A stretch of 64,000 nt of DNA from Rhodoferax_B sp049316285 (GTDB taxonomy: Bacteria > Pseudomonadota > Gammaproteobacteria > Burkholderiales > Burkholderiaceae_C): assembly GCF_049316285.1 (NCBI RefSeq), contig NZ_JBMOXA010000006.1, positions 186,001 through 250,000 on the forward strand, in the 5' to 3' direction. The translations under genes were made by a program, and so were the position numbers. Below the pieces are notes generated by a model. That model saw only the letters and a program-made list of their open reading frames with translations, did no database searches and had not been told where the DNA came from. Positions 24,657-32,854 of the stretch are shown one piece after another; positions within the stretch are counted from its first letter, which is position 1, and every line of letters starts with the position of its first letter.

Positions 24657-25714
24657 TTCACAACCCCCTTCTGCCACGACAACACCCGGTCGCGCAGCAC
24701 AAACAACAAGGTGATCACACCCGAGAACAGCAGCGCCATGATGATCAAGGCGGCATACATATTGGGATAGGCCGCCCAGCCTTGCGCCCAGGTGAGGTAC
24801 CAGCCCAGGCCGGACTTCACACCCAGCATCTCGGCCACCACCAGCGTGGAAAACGCCGCACCCAAGCCCATGAACAAGCCCACAAACACCTGCGGCAAGG
24901 CTGCCGGGATGGCGACACGCAACACCAGAAACCATTGCGAGGCGCCCAGCGTGCGCGCCACGTCGTAGTAGTTTTTATGCACGTTGGCGACCCCCGACCA
25001 GGTGAGCACCGCCACCGGAAACGCCATGCCCAGCGCAATCAGGAAAATCGCCGTGGACCAGCTCGATGGAAAGAAATAAAAGCTGATGGGCAGCAGCGCC
25101 GTGGTCGGCACTGGGCCCAGAATACGCAGCACCGGGTGAATCCAGTAGCTGGCCTGGCGCGACCAGCCTATCAACACGCCAATCACAAAACCCACACTGG
25201 CGCCAATCGAAATGCCCACGGCCAGCAATCGCAGTGAGTTGCCAGCGCTCTCGGCCAGGCGTGCGTAGTCGGTGGCATACACCTCGACCAAAGTTTGCGG
25301 CGGCGCAAAAAACGGTGGCGGCAGTGTGCCCAGCTTGGCGGTGAACACCTGCCAGATGGAAAAGCCCAGCGCCAGCGCCACCAGCCACGGGCCCAGCGGG
25401 CGCACCCTTTGTGTGGCGACAGACCAGGGTGTCAACACCGGAGCCAAAACCAGCGCGAACAGCAGCCCGGCCACACCAAAGGCCGCCCAGGCAAACTCTT
25501 CGGTGTAGGTCCACTCGTTGAAGCCTGCGGGCTTGTTGGGCCACAGGTAGGTCAGCGCACCGAGTAAAGCCCAGGCTATGCTGGCCAGCAGGCCAATGCT
25601 CCAGAACCTGGCGGGCGCCACGGCTTGCAGCGGGCGCGCGGCTGCCTGGGTTCGGGTGCGCGGCGCAGCCACGCCGGGTGGCGCGGGCAAGAGGTTGTCG
25701 GCGACTATGCTCAT
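24650..25714 (-). CDS. ABC transporter permease (SsuC/TauC family), extended N-terminus
   Basis: 354 residues from the ATG at 25714, chosen for the GGAG 8 nt upstream. SsuC permeases are usually 250-290 residues; here an extra N-terminal section of about 90 residues carries two or three additional hydrophobic segments. The core has the BPD_transp_1 EAA loop (DVARTLGASQWFLVLRVAIPAALP in part). It overlaps the ATPase start and follows the binding-protein gene, so the three form one system. Confidence 0.9.
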   Translation of the reverse strand: MSIVADNLLPAPPGVAAPRTRTQAAARPLQAVAPARFWSIGLLASIAWALLGALTYLWPNKPAGFNEWTYTEEFAWAAFGVAGLLFALVLAPVLTPWSVATQRVRPLGPWLVALALGFSIWQVFTAKLGTLPPPFFAPPQTLVEVYATDYARLAESAGNSLRLLAVGISIGASVGFVIGVLIGWSRQASYWIHPVLRILGPVPTTALLPISFYFFPSSWSTAIFLIALGMAFPVAVLTWSGVANVHKNYYDVARTLGASQWFLVLRVAIPAALPQVFVGLFMGLGAAFSTLVVAEMLGVKSGLGWYLTWAQGWAAYPNMYAALIIMALLFSGVITLLFVLRDRVLSWQKGVVKW

Positions 25715-25728
25715 GGCTGGCTCCAGCG

Positions 25729-26739
25729 TCAAGCCAACACGTCGGCGTAGACGTGGGCCGCAAACTTGGCCGGGTCGGTGCTGGGCTTGAGCACGTTGAC
25801 CAGCTTGAAGTCGCGGGCGTAGAACTCGATCTCCTGGCGCAACGCCGTGCCCACGGGGTGGTTGCGGTGCGTCAACGTGCCCAACACGGCGCGCAAGTCT
25901 TCCTGCGGCACCTTGGAGTAGGGGCTGAAGATTTTGGCGGTTTCGTTCGGGTTGTCGGCCACGAAGTCTGAGGCCTCTATCAGCGCACGTGTCAACGCGG
26001 CGGCCGTGGGTCTGTCGTTGCGCACCATGTTGCCACTCACACCCAGCACGCAGCAGGTTTTGGCGGCGTATTCACCCGACAGGTTGCTTGCCAGGTCCAC
26101 CAGTCCCTTGGTACGGCGCTGGATCAGGAACAGGTTGGGATCACCGTCGGCAATCGCGTGGGCCTCACCCTTCTCTACCGCCAGGCCCAGCATGTCGCCG
26201 GGAAACTGGCGCCAAGTCACGTCTTTTTCGGGATTCAGCCCGGCCTTGGTCAGCAGCACCGAGAAGAAGTTCTTGCCGGGGCTGTTGAGGTCGGACACGG
26301 CGATGGTTTTGCCCTTGAGCTTTTGCAGGTCGGTCACACCGGCGGGGCCGTAACCCACCAGGCGCGAGCAGCCGCCATGTGAACTGCCCACCAGCTTCAC
26401 GTCAAAGCCCGACTCCAGCGGCTTGATCCAGCGGTGCACCATGCCCACACCGGCGTCGGCCTTGGAGGTGGCGATGGCTTCGAGCAACTGGTCGGTGGAA
26501 CCCGCAAAGTTCACCAGCTCGACCTTCAAGCCGTGTTTTTCAAAGATGCCGCGCTCTTGCGCCACAGGCGCTGCCGACAAACAAATGGCGTTGGCGTTCC
26601 AGGCCAGTTTCACCTCGCGCAGCGGCCCGGCCGCAAAGGCCGAACGGCCGATCACGCTGGCGCCGGCCACAGCGCCTGTCACACCGGCGGCCTGCAGCCA
26701 TTGGCGGCGCGACCAGTTTGCGAGTTTGTTCTGTTCCAT
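25729..26739 (-). CDS. SsuA-type ABC substrate-binding protein, copy 3 (with its own permease/ATPase)
   Basis: 336 residues. The N-terminus WSRRQWLQAAGVTGAVAGASV is Tat-like (twin Arg), suggesting export in folded form. Family segments include AQERGIFEKHGLKVELV and GKTIAVSDLNSPGKNFF. It heads the operon with permease and ATPase. The binding region contains MVHRWIKPLESG rather than the common D-x-G pattern, so its ligand may differ from simple alkanesulfonates. The gene is divergent from the cysteine-dioxygenase-like cupin. Confidence 0.88.
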   Translation of the reverse strand: MEQNKLANWSRRQWLQAAGVTGAVAGASVIGRSAFAAGPLREVKLAWNANAICLSAAPVAQERGIFEKHGLKVELVNFAGSTDQLLEAIATSKADAGVGMVHRWIKPLESGFDVKLVGSSHGGCSRLVGYGPAGVTDLQKLKGKTIAVSDLNSPGKNFFSVLLTKAGLNPEKDVTWRQFPGDMLGLAVEKGEAHAIADGDPNLFLIQRRTKGLVDLASNLSGEYAAKTCCVLGVSGNMVRNDRPTAAALTRALIEASDFVADNPNETAKIFSPYSKVPQEDLRAVLGTLTHRNHPVGTALRQEIEFYARDFKLVNVLKPSTDPAKFAAHVYADVLA

Positions 26740-26805
26740 GCGGTCATCCCTTTGGTTTAAATTGAGGCTGAATCGACGGCTATTGCAATCAAAAATGCAA
26801 AACCT

Positions 26806-26835
26806 GGGAAAGAAGGATTTCAGTTATGGATATGC
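26806..26835 (-). promoter_or_regulatory. Candidate CysB/SsuR-type regulatory site, copy 4
   Basis: Minus strand: GCATATCCATAACTGAAATC followed by CTTCTTTCCC. It aligns with copy 3 (GCATACCGATAGTTGATTTT, then CTTCGTTGG). It lies 67-96 nt before the start at 26739 and may also act on the divergent cupin gene at 26882. Confidence 0.45.
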
Positions 26836-26881
26836 AAAAGCGTCAGCACAAAGCCATGCATTCACTGGTTCAATCCACACC

Positions 26882-27460
26882 ATGACCACTTTGCTAGACA
26901 TTCCACGCCTGAACGACTTCGTGCAGGCCTTTGGCGCCCTGCTAGACACCGGCCCCGATGAAGCCCGCGTGGTGGCCGAGGGCGGCGCGCTGCTGCAGGC
27001 CCTGGTGCGCCATGACGACTGGCTGCCCGCCAGCCACGCCCAGCCCGATGCCGCCCGCTACAGCCAATACCTGCTGCATGCCGATGCGCGCGAGCGCTTT
27101 TCGGTGGTGAGTTTTGTCTGGGGGCCGGGCCAGGCCACACCCATACACAACCACACCGTGTGGGGGCTAATCGGCATGCTGCGCGGCGCCGAGGTGTCGC
27201 AAGCCTATGCCTTAAGTGCCGACGGGCAATGGCAGGCCGACGGCAGCGCCATCACCTTGCACCCCGGCGATGTGGAAGCCGTGTCACCGCGTCTGGGCGA
27301 CGTGCACCGCGTGCACAACGCACTGGCTGGGCAAACCTCCATCAGCATCCACGTTTACGGCGCCGACATTGGCAAGGTGAAACGCGAGGTGTTTTTCCCC
27401 GATGGCTCGAGCAAACTGTTCATCTCCGGCTATAGCGCACCGGCGCTGGCGACAGCTTAA
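26882..27460 (+). CDS. Cysteine dioxygenase-like cupin
   Basis: 192 residues from the ATG at 26882. It is a type I cysteine dioxygenase-family cupin: the iron-binding pair is in PIHNHTVWGLIGML and the third His in LGDVHRVHNAL. Such enzymes oxidise cysteine, 3-mercaptopropionate or related thiols to sulfinates. Only 26 bp separate it from the tetra-rhodanese gene, so they are co-transcribed, and the pair is divergent from a sulfonate ABC operon. The exact thiol substrate cannot be read from the sequence. Confidence 0.87.
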   Translation: MTTLLDIPRLNDFVQAFGALLDTGPDEARVVAEGGALLQALVRHDDWLPASHAQPDAARYSQYLLHADARERFSVVSFVWGPGQATPIHNHTVWGLIGMLRGAEVSQAYALSADGQWQADGSAITLHPGDVEAVSPRLGDVHRVHNALAGQTSISIHVYGADIGKVKREVFFPDGSSKLFISGYSAPALATA

Positions 27461-27486
27461 TTTCCCGACTGCTTTTCACTTCCAAC

Positions 27487-29100
27487 ATGCCTCAAACGAT
27501 TGCTTTCAAGACCCCTGCCGACGTGCGCCAAGCCCTGCTGGCGCAGCAAGAAATTGCGCTGATCGACGTGCGCGAAGAAGACCCCTTCGCCCAAGCCCAC
27601 CCGCTGTTCGCAGCCAACTTTCCCGCCAGCCGGCTGGAGCTGGACGCCTGGCGTCGTATCCCGCGCCGCAACACAACCATCGTGGTGTATGACAACGGCG
27701 AAGGCCTGGCCGCACCGGCGGCGGCCACGCTGCAGCAACTCGGCTACACCGATGTGGCCTTGCTGCAAGGCGGCCTGCAGGGTTGGCGCGATGCTGGCGG
27801 CGAAATCTTCATCGACGTGAACGTGCCCAGCAAAGCCTTTGGTGAACTGGTGGAAGCCAAACGCCACACACCGTCACTCGCTGCCGAGGAAGTGCAGGCG
27901 CTGCTGGACGCCAAGGCCGATGTGGTGGTTCTCGACGCACGCCGCTTCGACGAATACCAGACCATGAGCATCCCCAGCGCCACCAGCGTACCCGGGGCCG
28001 AACTGGTGCTGCGCGCACGCGCCCTGGCGCCCAACCCGGCGACACAAATCATCGTCAACTGCGCGGGCCGCACCCGCAGCATCATAGGCACACAATCGTT
28101 GGTGAACGCAGGTGTGCCCAACCCCGTGGCGGCCCTGCGCAACGGCACCATAGGCTGGCTGTTGGCCAGCCAAAAACTCGACAAAGGTGCCAGTCGCCAA
28201 GGCGCCGAAGCCGCACCTTTGGACGAAGCACAGCGCGCACAGGCCGCAACCCAGGCCCGCAGTGTGGCCGACCGCGCGGCTGTGGGCCGCGCCAAAACCG
28301 CCGACTTGGCACGCTGGCGCAGCGCCGCCGAACAAGCCAGCCGCACCAGCTATTTCTTTGATGTGCGCACCCCGGAAGAATTTGCTGGCGGCCATCTGCC
28401 CGGCTTTGCCAGCGCACCCGGCGGTCAACTGGTGCAGGAGACCGACCACTCCGCCCCGGTACGCGGTGCCCGCCTGGTGCTGGCCGACACCGACGGTGTG
28501 CGCGCCAACATGACGGCTTCGTGGCTGGCCCAATTGGGCTGGGAGGTCTGGGTGCTGGACGACGTGCCGGCAAGCGACTTCACGACCGCGCCACAAGCCG
28601 CCGCCTACCCAGAGCCACGTGGCCACTCGCAAAACGTCAGCGCCGCCGACTTGGCCAACTGGCTGGCGAACACACCCGCCGGCGACACCGCGGTACTCGA
28701 CTTCACCACCAGCGCCAACTACGTGCAACGCCATATTCCCGGCGCCTGGTTTGTGCTGCGCTCGCAATTGGCCCAAGGGCTGAAAGAAATCCCCAAGGCA
28801 AAACGTTATGTAGTGACCTGCGGCAGCAGCCTGTTGGCCCGCTACGCGGTGCAAGACATCGCCGAACAAACCGGCGCCGAAGTCTGGGTGCTGGACGGCG
28901 GCACACAAGCCTGGATCGCCCAGGGCCTGCCGCTGGAACACGGCGAAACCCGCCTGGCCGCGCCACGCATAGACCGCTACCGCCGCCCCTACGAAGGCAC
29001 GGAAAGCCCGCGCGAAGCCATGCAGGCGTATCTGGATTGGGAGTTTGGCCTGGTCGACCAACTGGCGCGTGATGGCACACATGGGTTCAAGGTGTTGTAG
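27487..29100 (+). CDS. Four-domain rhodanese protein
   Basis: 537 residues made of four rhodanese domains (about 5-120, 135-230, 280-355, 385-480) and a C-terminal tail of about 50. Domain 2 has an active-site loop with Cys (NCAGRTRS) and domain 4 has TCGSSLLAR; domains 1 and 3 have YDNGEG and ADTDGV at the same place, lacking Cys. So inactive and active domains alternate, as in duplicated tandem sulfurtransferases. It probably transfers sulfane sulfur or disposes of sulfite or thiosulfate produced with the upstream dioxygenase. A strong terminator follows. Confidence 0.88.
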   Translation: MPQTIAFKTPADVRQALLAQQEIALIDVREEDPFAQAHPLFAANFPASRLELDAWRRIPRRNTTIVVYDNGEGLAAPAAATLQQLGYTDVALLQGGLQGWRDAGGEIFIDVNVPSKAFGELVEAKRHTPSLAAEEVQALLDAKADVVVLDARRFDEYQTMSIPSATSVPGAELVLRARALAPNPATQIIVNCAGRTRSIIGTQSLVNAGVPNPVAALRNGTIGWLLASQKLDKGASRQGAEAAPLDEAQRAQAATQARSVADRAAVGRAKTADLARWRSAAEQASRTSYFFDVRTPEEFAGGHLPGFASAPGGQLVQETDHSAPVRGARLVLADTDGVRANMTASWLAQLGWEVWVLDDVPASDFTTAPQAAAYPEPRGHSQNVSAADLANWLANTPAGDTAVLDFTTSANYVQRHIPGAWFVLRSQLAQGLKEIPKAKRYVVTCGSSLLARYAVQDIAEQTGAEVWVLDGGTQAWIAQGLPLEHGETRLAAPRIDRYRRPYEGTESPREAMQAYLDWEFGLVDQLARDGTHGFKVL

Positions 29101-29130
29101 TCCAGCGCAGAGCAAACGGCACCAACAACA

Positions 29131-29159
29131 AGGGGGACAAACTGTCCCCCTTTTGTTTT
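29131..29159 (+). terminator. Intrinsic terminator after the rhodanese gene
   Basis: GGGGGACA, AAC loop, TGTCCCCC, then TTTTGTTTT. It follows the rhodanese stop by about 30 bp and lies 20 bp before the end of the convergent monooxygenase gene. Confidence 0.9.
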
Positions 29160-29179
29160 GTGCAGATGGTGTGCGCGGC

Positions 29180-30577
29180 TCAGACCGTGGCGGCTTCCCT
29201 GGCTTTGGCAACGGCGGGCTGCGCAGCCTGGGCGATGGCGGTCCGTGCCACGGTGTTGCGGTTCTCCGGCACAGTCAGCCCCAGGTTCGCGCGGAACGTG
29301 GTGTGTGGCAATGCCGGGCGCAACAGGCCACGCGCTTGCAGCAGCGGCACGGCCAGCGCGACAAACTGCTTCAGCGAGTCGTTGGGCAAGGCCTCGAAGA
29401 ACACAAAACCATCGGCCGCACCACCCTCGAACCAGCGCTGGATTTCATCCACCACTTGCTCGGCCGTGCCCACGAAGCTGCGCTTGGGGCGGGCAAACCA
29501 TTGCGCCACCTCGCGCAGCGTCAGTTGGTGCTCACGCGCGTGTTGTTTGATGCGATCAGTGGCCGAAGCCTGGCTGTTGCGGCCCAGCTCGCCCAGATCC
29601 GGGAATGGCGCGTCCAGCGGGTACTGGCGAAAGTCGTGGTCGTTGAATGGGCGGGCCAAGGCCGCCAGTGCGTTTTCAATCGGCACCAGCGCGGCCAGGG
29701 CTTCGAATTTGGCTTCGGCTTCTTCTGCCGTGCGGCCCACGATGGGGCGTATGCCGGGCAACAGAAACACCTGGTCCGGGTTGCGGCCGGCTGCGGCCAC
29801 GCGGCCTTTGACCTCTTGTGCGTAGGCGCGGGCCTCTTCAAACGTGTCGCCATGGAAGAAGATCGCATCGGCCCTGGCGGACGCAAAGGCCTTGCCGTCC
29901 TCCGAAGCACCGGCCTGGAAGATCACCGGCTGGCCTTGTGGGGAACGGCTGATGTTGAGCGGCCCTTCCACCTGGAAGAACTCGCCCTTGTGGTCCAGCT
30001 TGTGCAGCTTCTTTTCGTCGAAGAACTGGCCGCTGGTTTTGTCGCGTACCAGCGCATCGTCTTCCCATGAATCCCACAGGCCTTGCACCACGTCCAGGTG
30101 TTCACCGGCCAGGCGGTAACGCACGTCGTGGGCGTAGTGTTCTTCGCGGCCATAGTTGCGTGCGCTGCCGTCCAGCCACGAGGTGACCACGTTCCAGCCC
30201 GCACGGCCACCGCTGATGTGGTCTAGCGAAGCGAATTGGCGCGCCACCGTGAAAGGTTCGCTGTAGCTGGCCGTCACCGTGGCCACCAAGCCTATGCGCT
30301 CGGTGACCGCGGCCAGGGCCGAAAGAATGGTGATGGGCTCGAAACGGTTGAGGTAATGCGGGCTGGAGCGCGGCGTGATGTGCACGCTGTCGGCCACGAA
30401 CAAGAATTCAAACCCGGCCTGCTCGGCGAGTTGCGCTTGCGCCTTGTAGAAGCCGAAGTTGACGCTGGCGTCGGTCACCGCCGTCTCGTAGCGCCAGTCG
30501 CCCCAGCCGGCGCCCACGCCGTGGAGAACAAAACCGAGTTTGAGGGTGCGCGCTTGGGTGCTGGGGTTCTGGGCCAT
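29180..30577 (-). CDS. Flavin-dependent monooxygenase of the NtaA/DszA/SnaA family
   Basis: 465 residues from the ATG at 30577. Hallmarks are FEPITILSALAAVTERIGLVATVTAS (in part), HISGGRAGWNVVTS and FFDEKKLHKLDHKGEFFQVEGPL (in part), which distinguish NtaA/DszA-type enzymes from SsuD. The family oxidises nitrilotriacetate, EDTA, dibenzothiophene sulfone or other sulfones using FMNH2. Next to a CysB-type regulator and preceded by the shared upstream motif, it likely desulfurises a sulfone or sulfonate. A hairpin (30615-30646) lies in its leader. Confidence 0.87.
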   Translation of the reverse strand: MAQNPSTQARTLKLGFVLHGVGAGWGDWRYETAVTDASVNFGFYKAQAQLAEQAGFEFLFVADSVHITPRSSPHYLNRFEPITILSALAAVTERIGLVATVTASYSEPFTVARQFASLDHISGGRAGWNVVTSWLDGSARNYGREEHYAHDVRYRLAGEHLDVVQGLWDSWEDDALVRDKTSGQFFDEKKLHKLDHKGEFFQVEGPLNISRSPQGQPVIFQAGASEDGKAFASARADAIFFHGDTFEEARAYAQEVKGRVAAAGRNPDQVFLLPGIRPIVGRTAEEAEAKFEALAALVPIENALAALARPFNDHDFRQYPLDAPFPDLGELGRNSQASATDRIKQHAREHQLTLREVAQWFARPKRSFVGTAEQVVDEIQRWFEGGAADGFVFFEALPNDSLKQFVALAVPLLQARGLLRPALPHTTFRANLGLTVPENRNTVARTAIAQAAQPAVAKAREAATV

Positions 30578-30614
30578 GGAGAGCGTCCTTGAAGAATGTG
30601 GCGGGCAAAAATGA

Positions 30615-30646
30615 CAAAGCCCTGCAGCGTAGGCCGCAGGGCTTTG
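30615..30646 (-). terminator. Hairpin between LysR gene and monooxygenase (terminator or leader structure)
   Basis: CAAAGCCCTGC pairs with GCAGGGCTTTG over an 11-bp stem with a 10-nt loop; on the minus strand GTCATTTTTG follows. It fits a terminator of the LysR gene, but the candidate regulatory site of the monooxygenase (30652-30680) lies upstream of it, so the hairpin would be in that gene's leader. Confidence 0.6.
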
Positions 30647-30651
30647 ATCGC

Positions 30652-30680
30652 CAACGAAGAAAATCAACTATCGGTATGCG
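30652..30680 (-). promoter_or_regulatory. Candidate CysB/SsuR-type regulatory site, copy 3
   Basis: Minus strand: CGCATACCGATAGTTGATTT then TCTTCGTTGG. It lies 75-103 nt before the monooxygenase start at 30577 and overlaps the last codons of the LysR gene. Confidence 0.5.
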
Positions 30681-31626
30681 CTGCCGCCGCTGCCGATTGC
30701 GCCGCCTGCTGCAAGGCCAGGTCCACGGCCTCACGTGTCAGCGTGGGCACAAAACTCTCGATGAAGTGGTAGGCATAACCGCGCAGCCAGCCGCCTCGGC
30801 GCAAGCCCAGCCGCGTGAGGTTGACCTCGAACAAATGGCGCGCCTCCAGAATGCGCAACTGGCGGTCACGCTCCGGATCCACGGCAATCGAGGCCACGAT
30901 GCCCACCCCCATGCCCAGCTCCACATAGGTCTTGATCACATCGGCGTCCATGGCGGTCAGCACCACGTCGGGGCGCAGGCCTTCGCGCGCAAAGGCTTCG
31001 TCGATGTGGGCGCGGCCGGTGTAGCCCTGTTCGTAGGTGATGATGGGGTACTCGGCGAGTTGCTCCAGCGTCACCGGCGCATCGGTCTCCAGCAAGGGAT
31101 GGCCGGGCTGCACCACGATGCTGTGCGTCCAGCGGTAACACGGCAGTGTCACCAGGCCGTCGTAAGTGGCCAGCGCCTCGGTCGCCACACCAATGTCGGC
31201 CTCGCCGCTGAGCAGCATCTCGGCCACCTGGCGTGGCGAGCCCTGGTGCAGATGCATGCTGACATTGGGAAAGCGCGCCCTGAAGTCGCGCACCACCTGT
31301 GGCAAGGCATAACGCGCTTGAGAGTGTGTGGCGGCGACCGACAGGCGGCCATGTGAACTGGCGTGAAAGTCTTCACCCGCACGCTTGAGGTTCTCGGCTT
31401 CCAGCAGCAGGCGCTCCAGAATCGGCAACAGTGTCTGGCCCGGCGGCGTGAGGCCGGTCAGGCGTTTGCCAGCGCGCACAAAAATCTCCACGCCCAGCTC
31501 TTCCTCTAGCTCGCGGATCTGGCGGCTCACGCCGGGTTGCGAGGTGAACAACATGTGCGCCACCTCGGTCAAATTGAAGCCGCAACGCACGGCTTCGCGC
31601 ACAGAGCGCAATTGCTGAAAATTCAT
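30664..31626 (-). CDS. LysR-family regulator of the CysB/Cbl/SsuR subgroup
   Basis: 320 residues starting MNFQQLRSVREAV, matching the CysB start MKLQQLRY. The helix-turn-helix (about 18-37) includes TSQPGVSRQIRELEEELG, the CysB-type signature. CysB-type proteins activate sulfur assimilation and sulfonate genes under sulfate limitation, with sulfate, APS or acetylserine as ligands. Position downstream of ssuF in the ssu unit supports a role like SsuR. It is the best local candidate to bind the motif shared by four upstream regions. Confidence 0.9.
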   Translation of the reverse strand: MNFQQLRSVREAVRCGFNLTEVAHMLFTSQPGVSRQIRELEEELGVEIFVRAGKRLTGLTPPGQTLLPILERLLLEAENLKRAGEDFHASSHGRLSVAATHSQARYALPQVVRDFRARFPNVSMHLHQGSPRQVAEMLLSGEADIGVATEALATYDGLVTLPCYRWTHSIVVQPGHPLLETDAPVTLEQLAEYPIITYEQGYTGRAHIDEAFAREGLRPDVVLTAMDADVIKTYVELGMGVGIVASIAVDPERDRQLRILEARHLFEVNLTRLGLRRGGWLRGYAYHFIESFVPTLTREAVDLALQQAAQSAAAAAHTDS

Positions 31627-31673
31627 GACCAGACGGCCCTGCACCCACCGGGCTGCGATGTCGCAAGGGCTCC

Positions 31674-31730
31674 TATTCTTGTAGCTGCATACGCTTGTTG
31701 TGCAAGTGCTGCAGCCACTTTTTTCTTAAA
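31674..31730 (+). repeat. Short dispersed repeat, copy a
   Basis: TTGTAGCTGCATACGCTTGT followed by a GCAAGTGCTGCAGCCACTT-type half. It belongs to a roughly 50-60 bp family (TAGCTGC, GCGC-like centre, AAGCGCT, flanking A/T runs) also at 47923, 57193 and 63771. It lies between ssuF and the LysR gene. Confidence 0.55.
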
Positions 31731-31761
31731 ACGTTTGAGAGCTTGGCCTGACAGCTTGACC

Positions 31762-31977
31762 TTACAGCTTGGCGATAGAGACTTCGGTCGACTTGACCAA
31801 GGCCACAACATCCGAGCCCACCACCAAGCCCAGGTCGTCGACCGAGCGCGTGGTGATCACCGAGGTGACCACGCCAAACGGCGTTTCCACGTCGACTTCC
31901 GAGACCACGTCGCCGCGGATGATTTCGCGGACTTTGCCTTTGAACTGGTTGCGCACATTGATGGCTTGAATGGACAT
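31762..31977 (-). CDS. ssuF: Molbindin-like TOBE protein SsuF
   Basis: 71 residues, a single TOBE/Mop domain: INVRNQFKGKVREIIRGDV and VVGSDVVALVKSTEV are the family's two blocks. Pseudomonas ssu operons (ssuEADCBF) end with such a gene, where it is needed for full use of some sulfate esters or sulfonates. Here it follows ssuB by 50 bp. It may bind molybdate or another oxyanion. A good AAGGAGTACCCC site precedes it. Confidence 0.85.
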   Translation of the reverse strand: MSIQAINVRNQFKGKVREIIRGDVVSEVDVETPFGVVTSVITTRSVDDLGLVVGSDVVALVKSTEVSIAKL

Positions 31978-32027
31978 GGGGTACTCCTTTTGTAGTCCGT
32001 TAGAGAAATGTTGAAACAGTAAAAGAT

Positions 32028-32852
32028 TCAGATCGCCCAGCGCAGGCCAACGGCTGGCACACCCGGCCAGTCGCTGGGCTGCGCGGGTTCAGCGTCGGGC
32101 TTTTGCAGCACACGGTCGAGAATGCGTTTTTCGATCGCGGCAAAGGCCGCATCACCTTGTGAACGCGGGCGTGCTAGCGTGATGCGTTCATCCAGCGCAA
32201 TACGCCCGTCTTCGATCAGGATCACGCGGTCGGCCAGGGCCACGGCCTCTTGCACGTCGTGTGTCACCAGCAAGGCGGTGAAACGATGGCGCTGCCACAG
32301 GCCTTCGATCAGGCGGTGCATCTCGGTGCGCGTCAAAGCATCCAGCGCGCCCAGAGGCTCGTCCAGCAGCAGCAACTGCGGGCGGTGCACCAGCGCCCGC
32401 GCCAGCGCCACACGTTGGCGTTGACCGCCCGACAAACGCGCCGGCCATTCGTTGGCGCGGTCGCCCAGGCCCACCTGCTGCAGCACTTCGCGGCCGCGTT
32501 GGATGGCGGCCGTGGGCAGGCCCAGCAGCACGTTGTCCAGCACGCGGTGCCAGGGCAGCAGGCGCGCTTCCTGGAACATGATGCGGGTGTCGGGGCGCAA
32601 GCCCTTGATCTCCTGGCCATCGGTCTGCAGCGAACCGCTGCTGGCCGACTCCAGGCCGGCCACCAGGCGCAGCAAGGTGCTTTTGCCGCAGCCGCTGCGG
32701 CCCACGATGGCGACAAATTCGCCGGGTTCGATTTCCAGTTGGGTGTTGCGCAGCACTTCGCGTGCGCCATAACTCTTGCTCAGGTTGCGCAAGCGCAGGC
32801 GCAGGCCACCTTTGGCCGTGTCGGCTTTTTCTGGTGCGGAAACGTCGGACAT
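32028..32852 (-). CDS. ssuB: Sulfonate ABC transporter ATPase SsuB
   Basis: 274 residues. Walker A GRSGCGKST, Q-loop MFQEARLLPW, signature LSGGQRQR, Walker B LLLLDEPLGALD, switch LLVTHDVQEA. RLLPW is typical of SsuB. The last 50 residues are a less conserved tail. It starts 2 bp after the ssuA stop and supplies energy to SsuC (33851). Confidence 0.94.
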   Translation of the reverse strand: MSDVSAPEKADTAKGGLRLRLRNLSKSYGAREVLRNTQLEIEPGEFVAIVGRSGCGKSTLLRLVAGLESASSGSLQTDGQEIKGLRPDTRIMFQEARLLPWHRVLDNVLLGLPTAAIQRGREVLQQVGLGDRANEWPARLSGGQRQRVALARALVHRPQLLLLDEPLGALDALTRTEMHRLIEGLWQRHRFTALLVTHDVQEAVALADRVILIEDGRIALDERITLARPRSQGDAAFAAIEKRILDRVLQKPDAEPAQPSDWPGVPAVGLRWAI

Positions 32853-32854
32853 CT

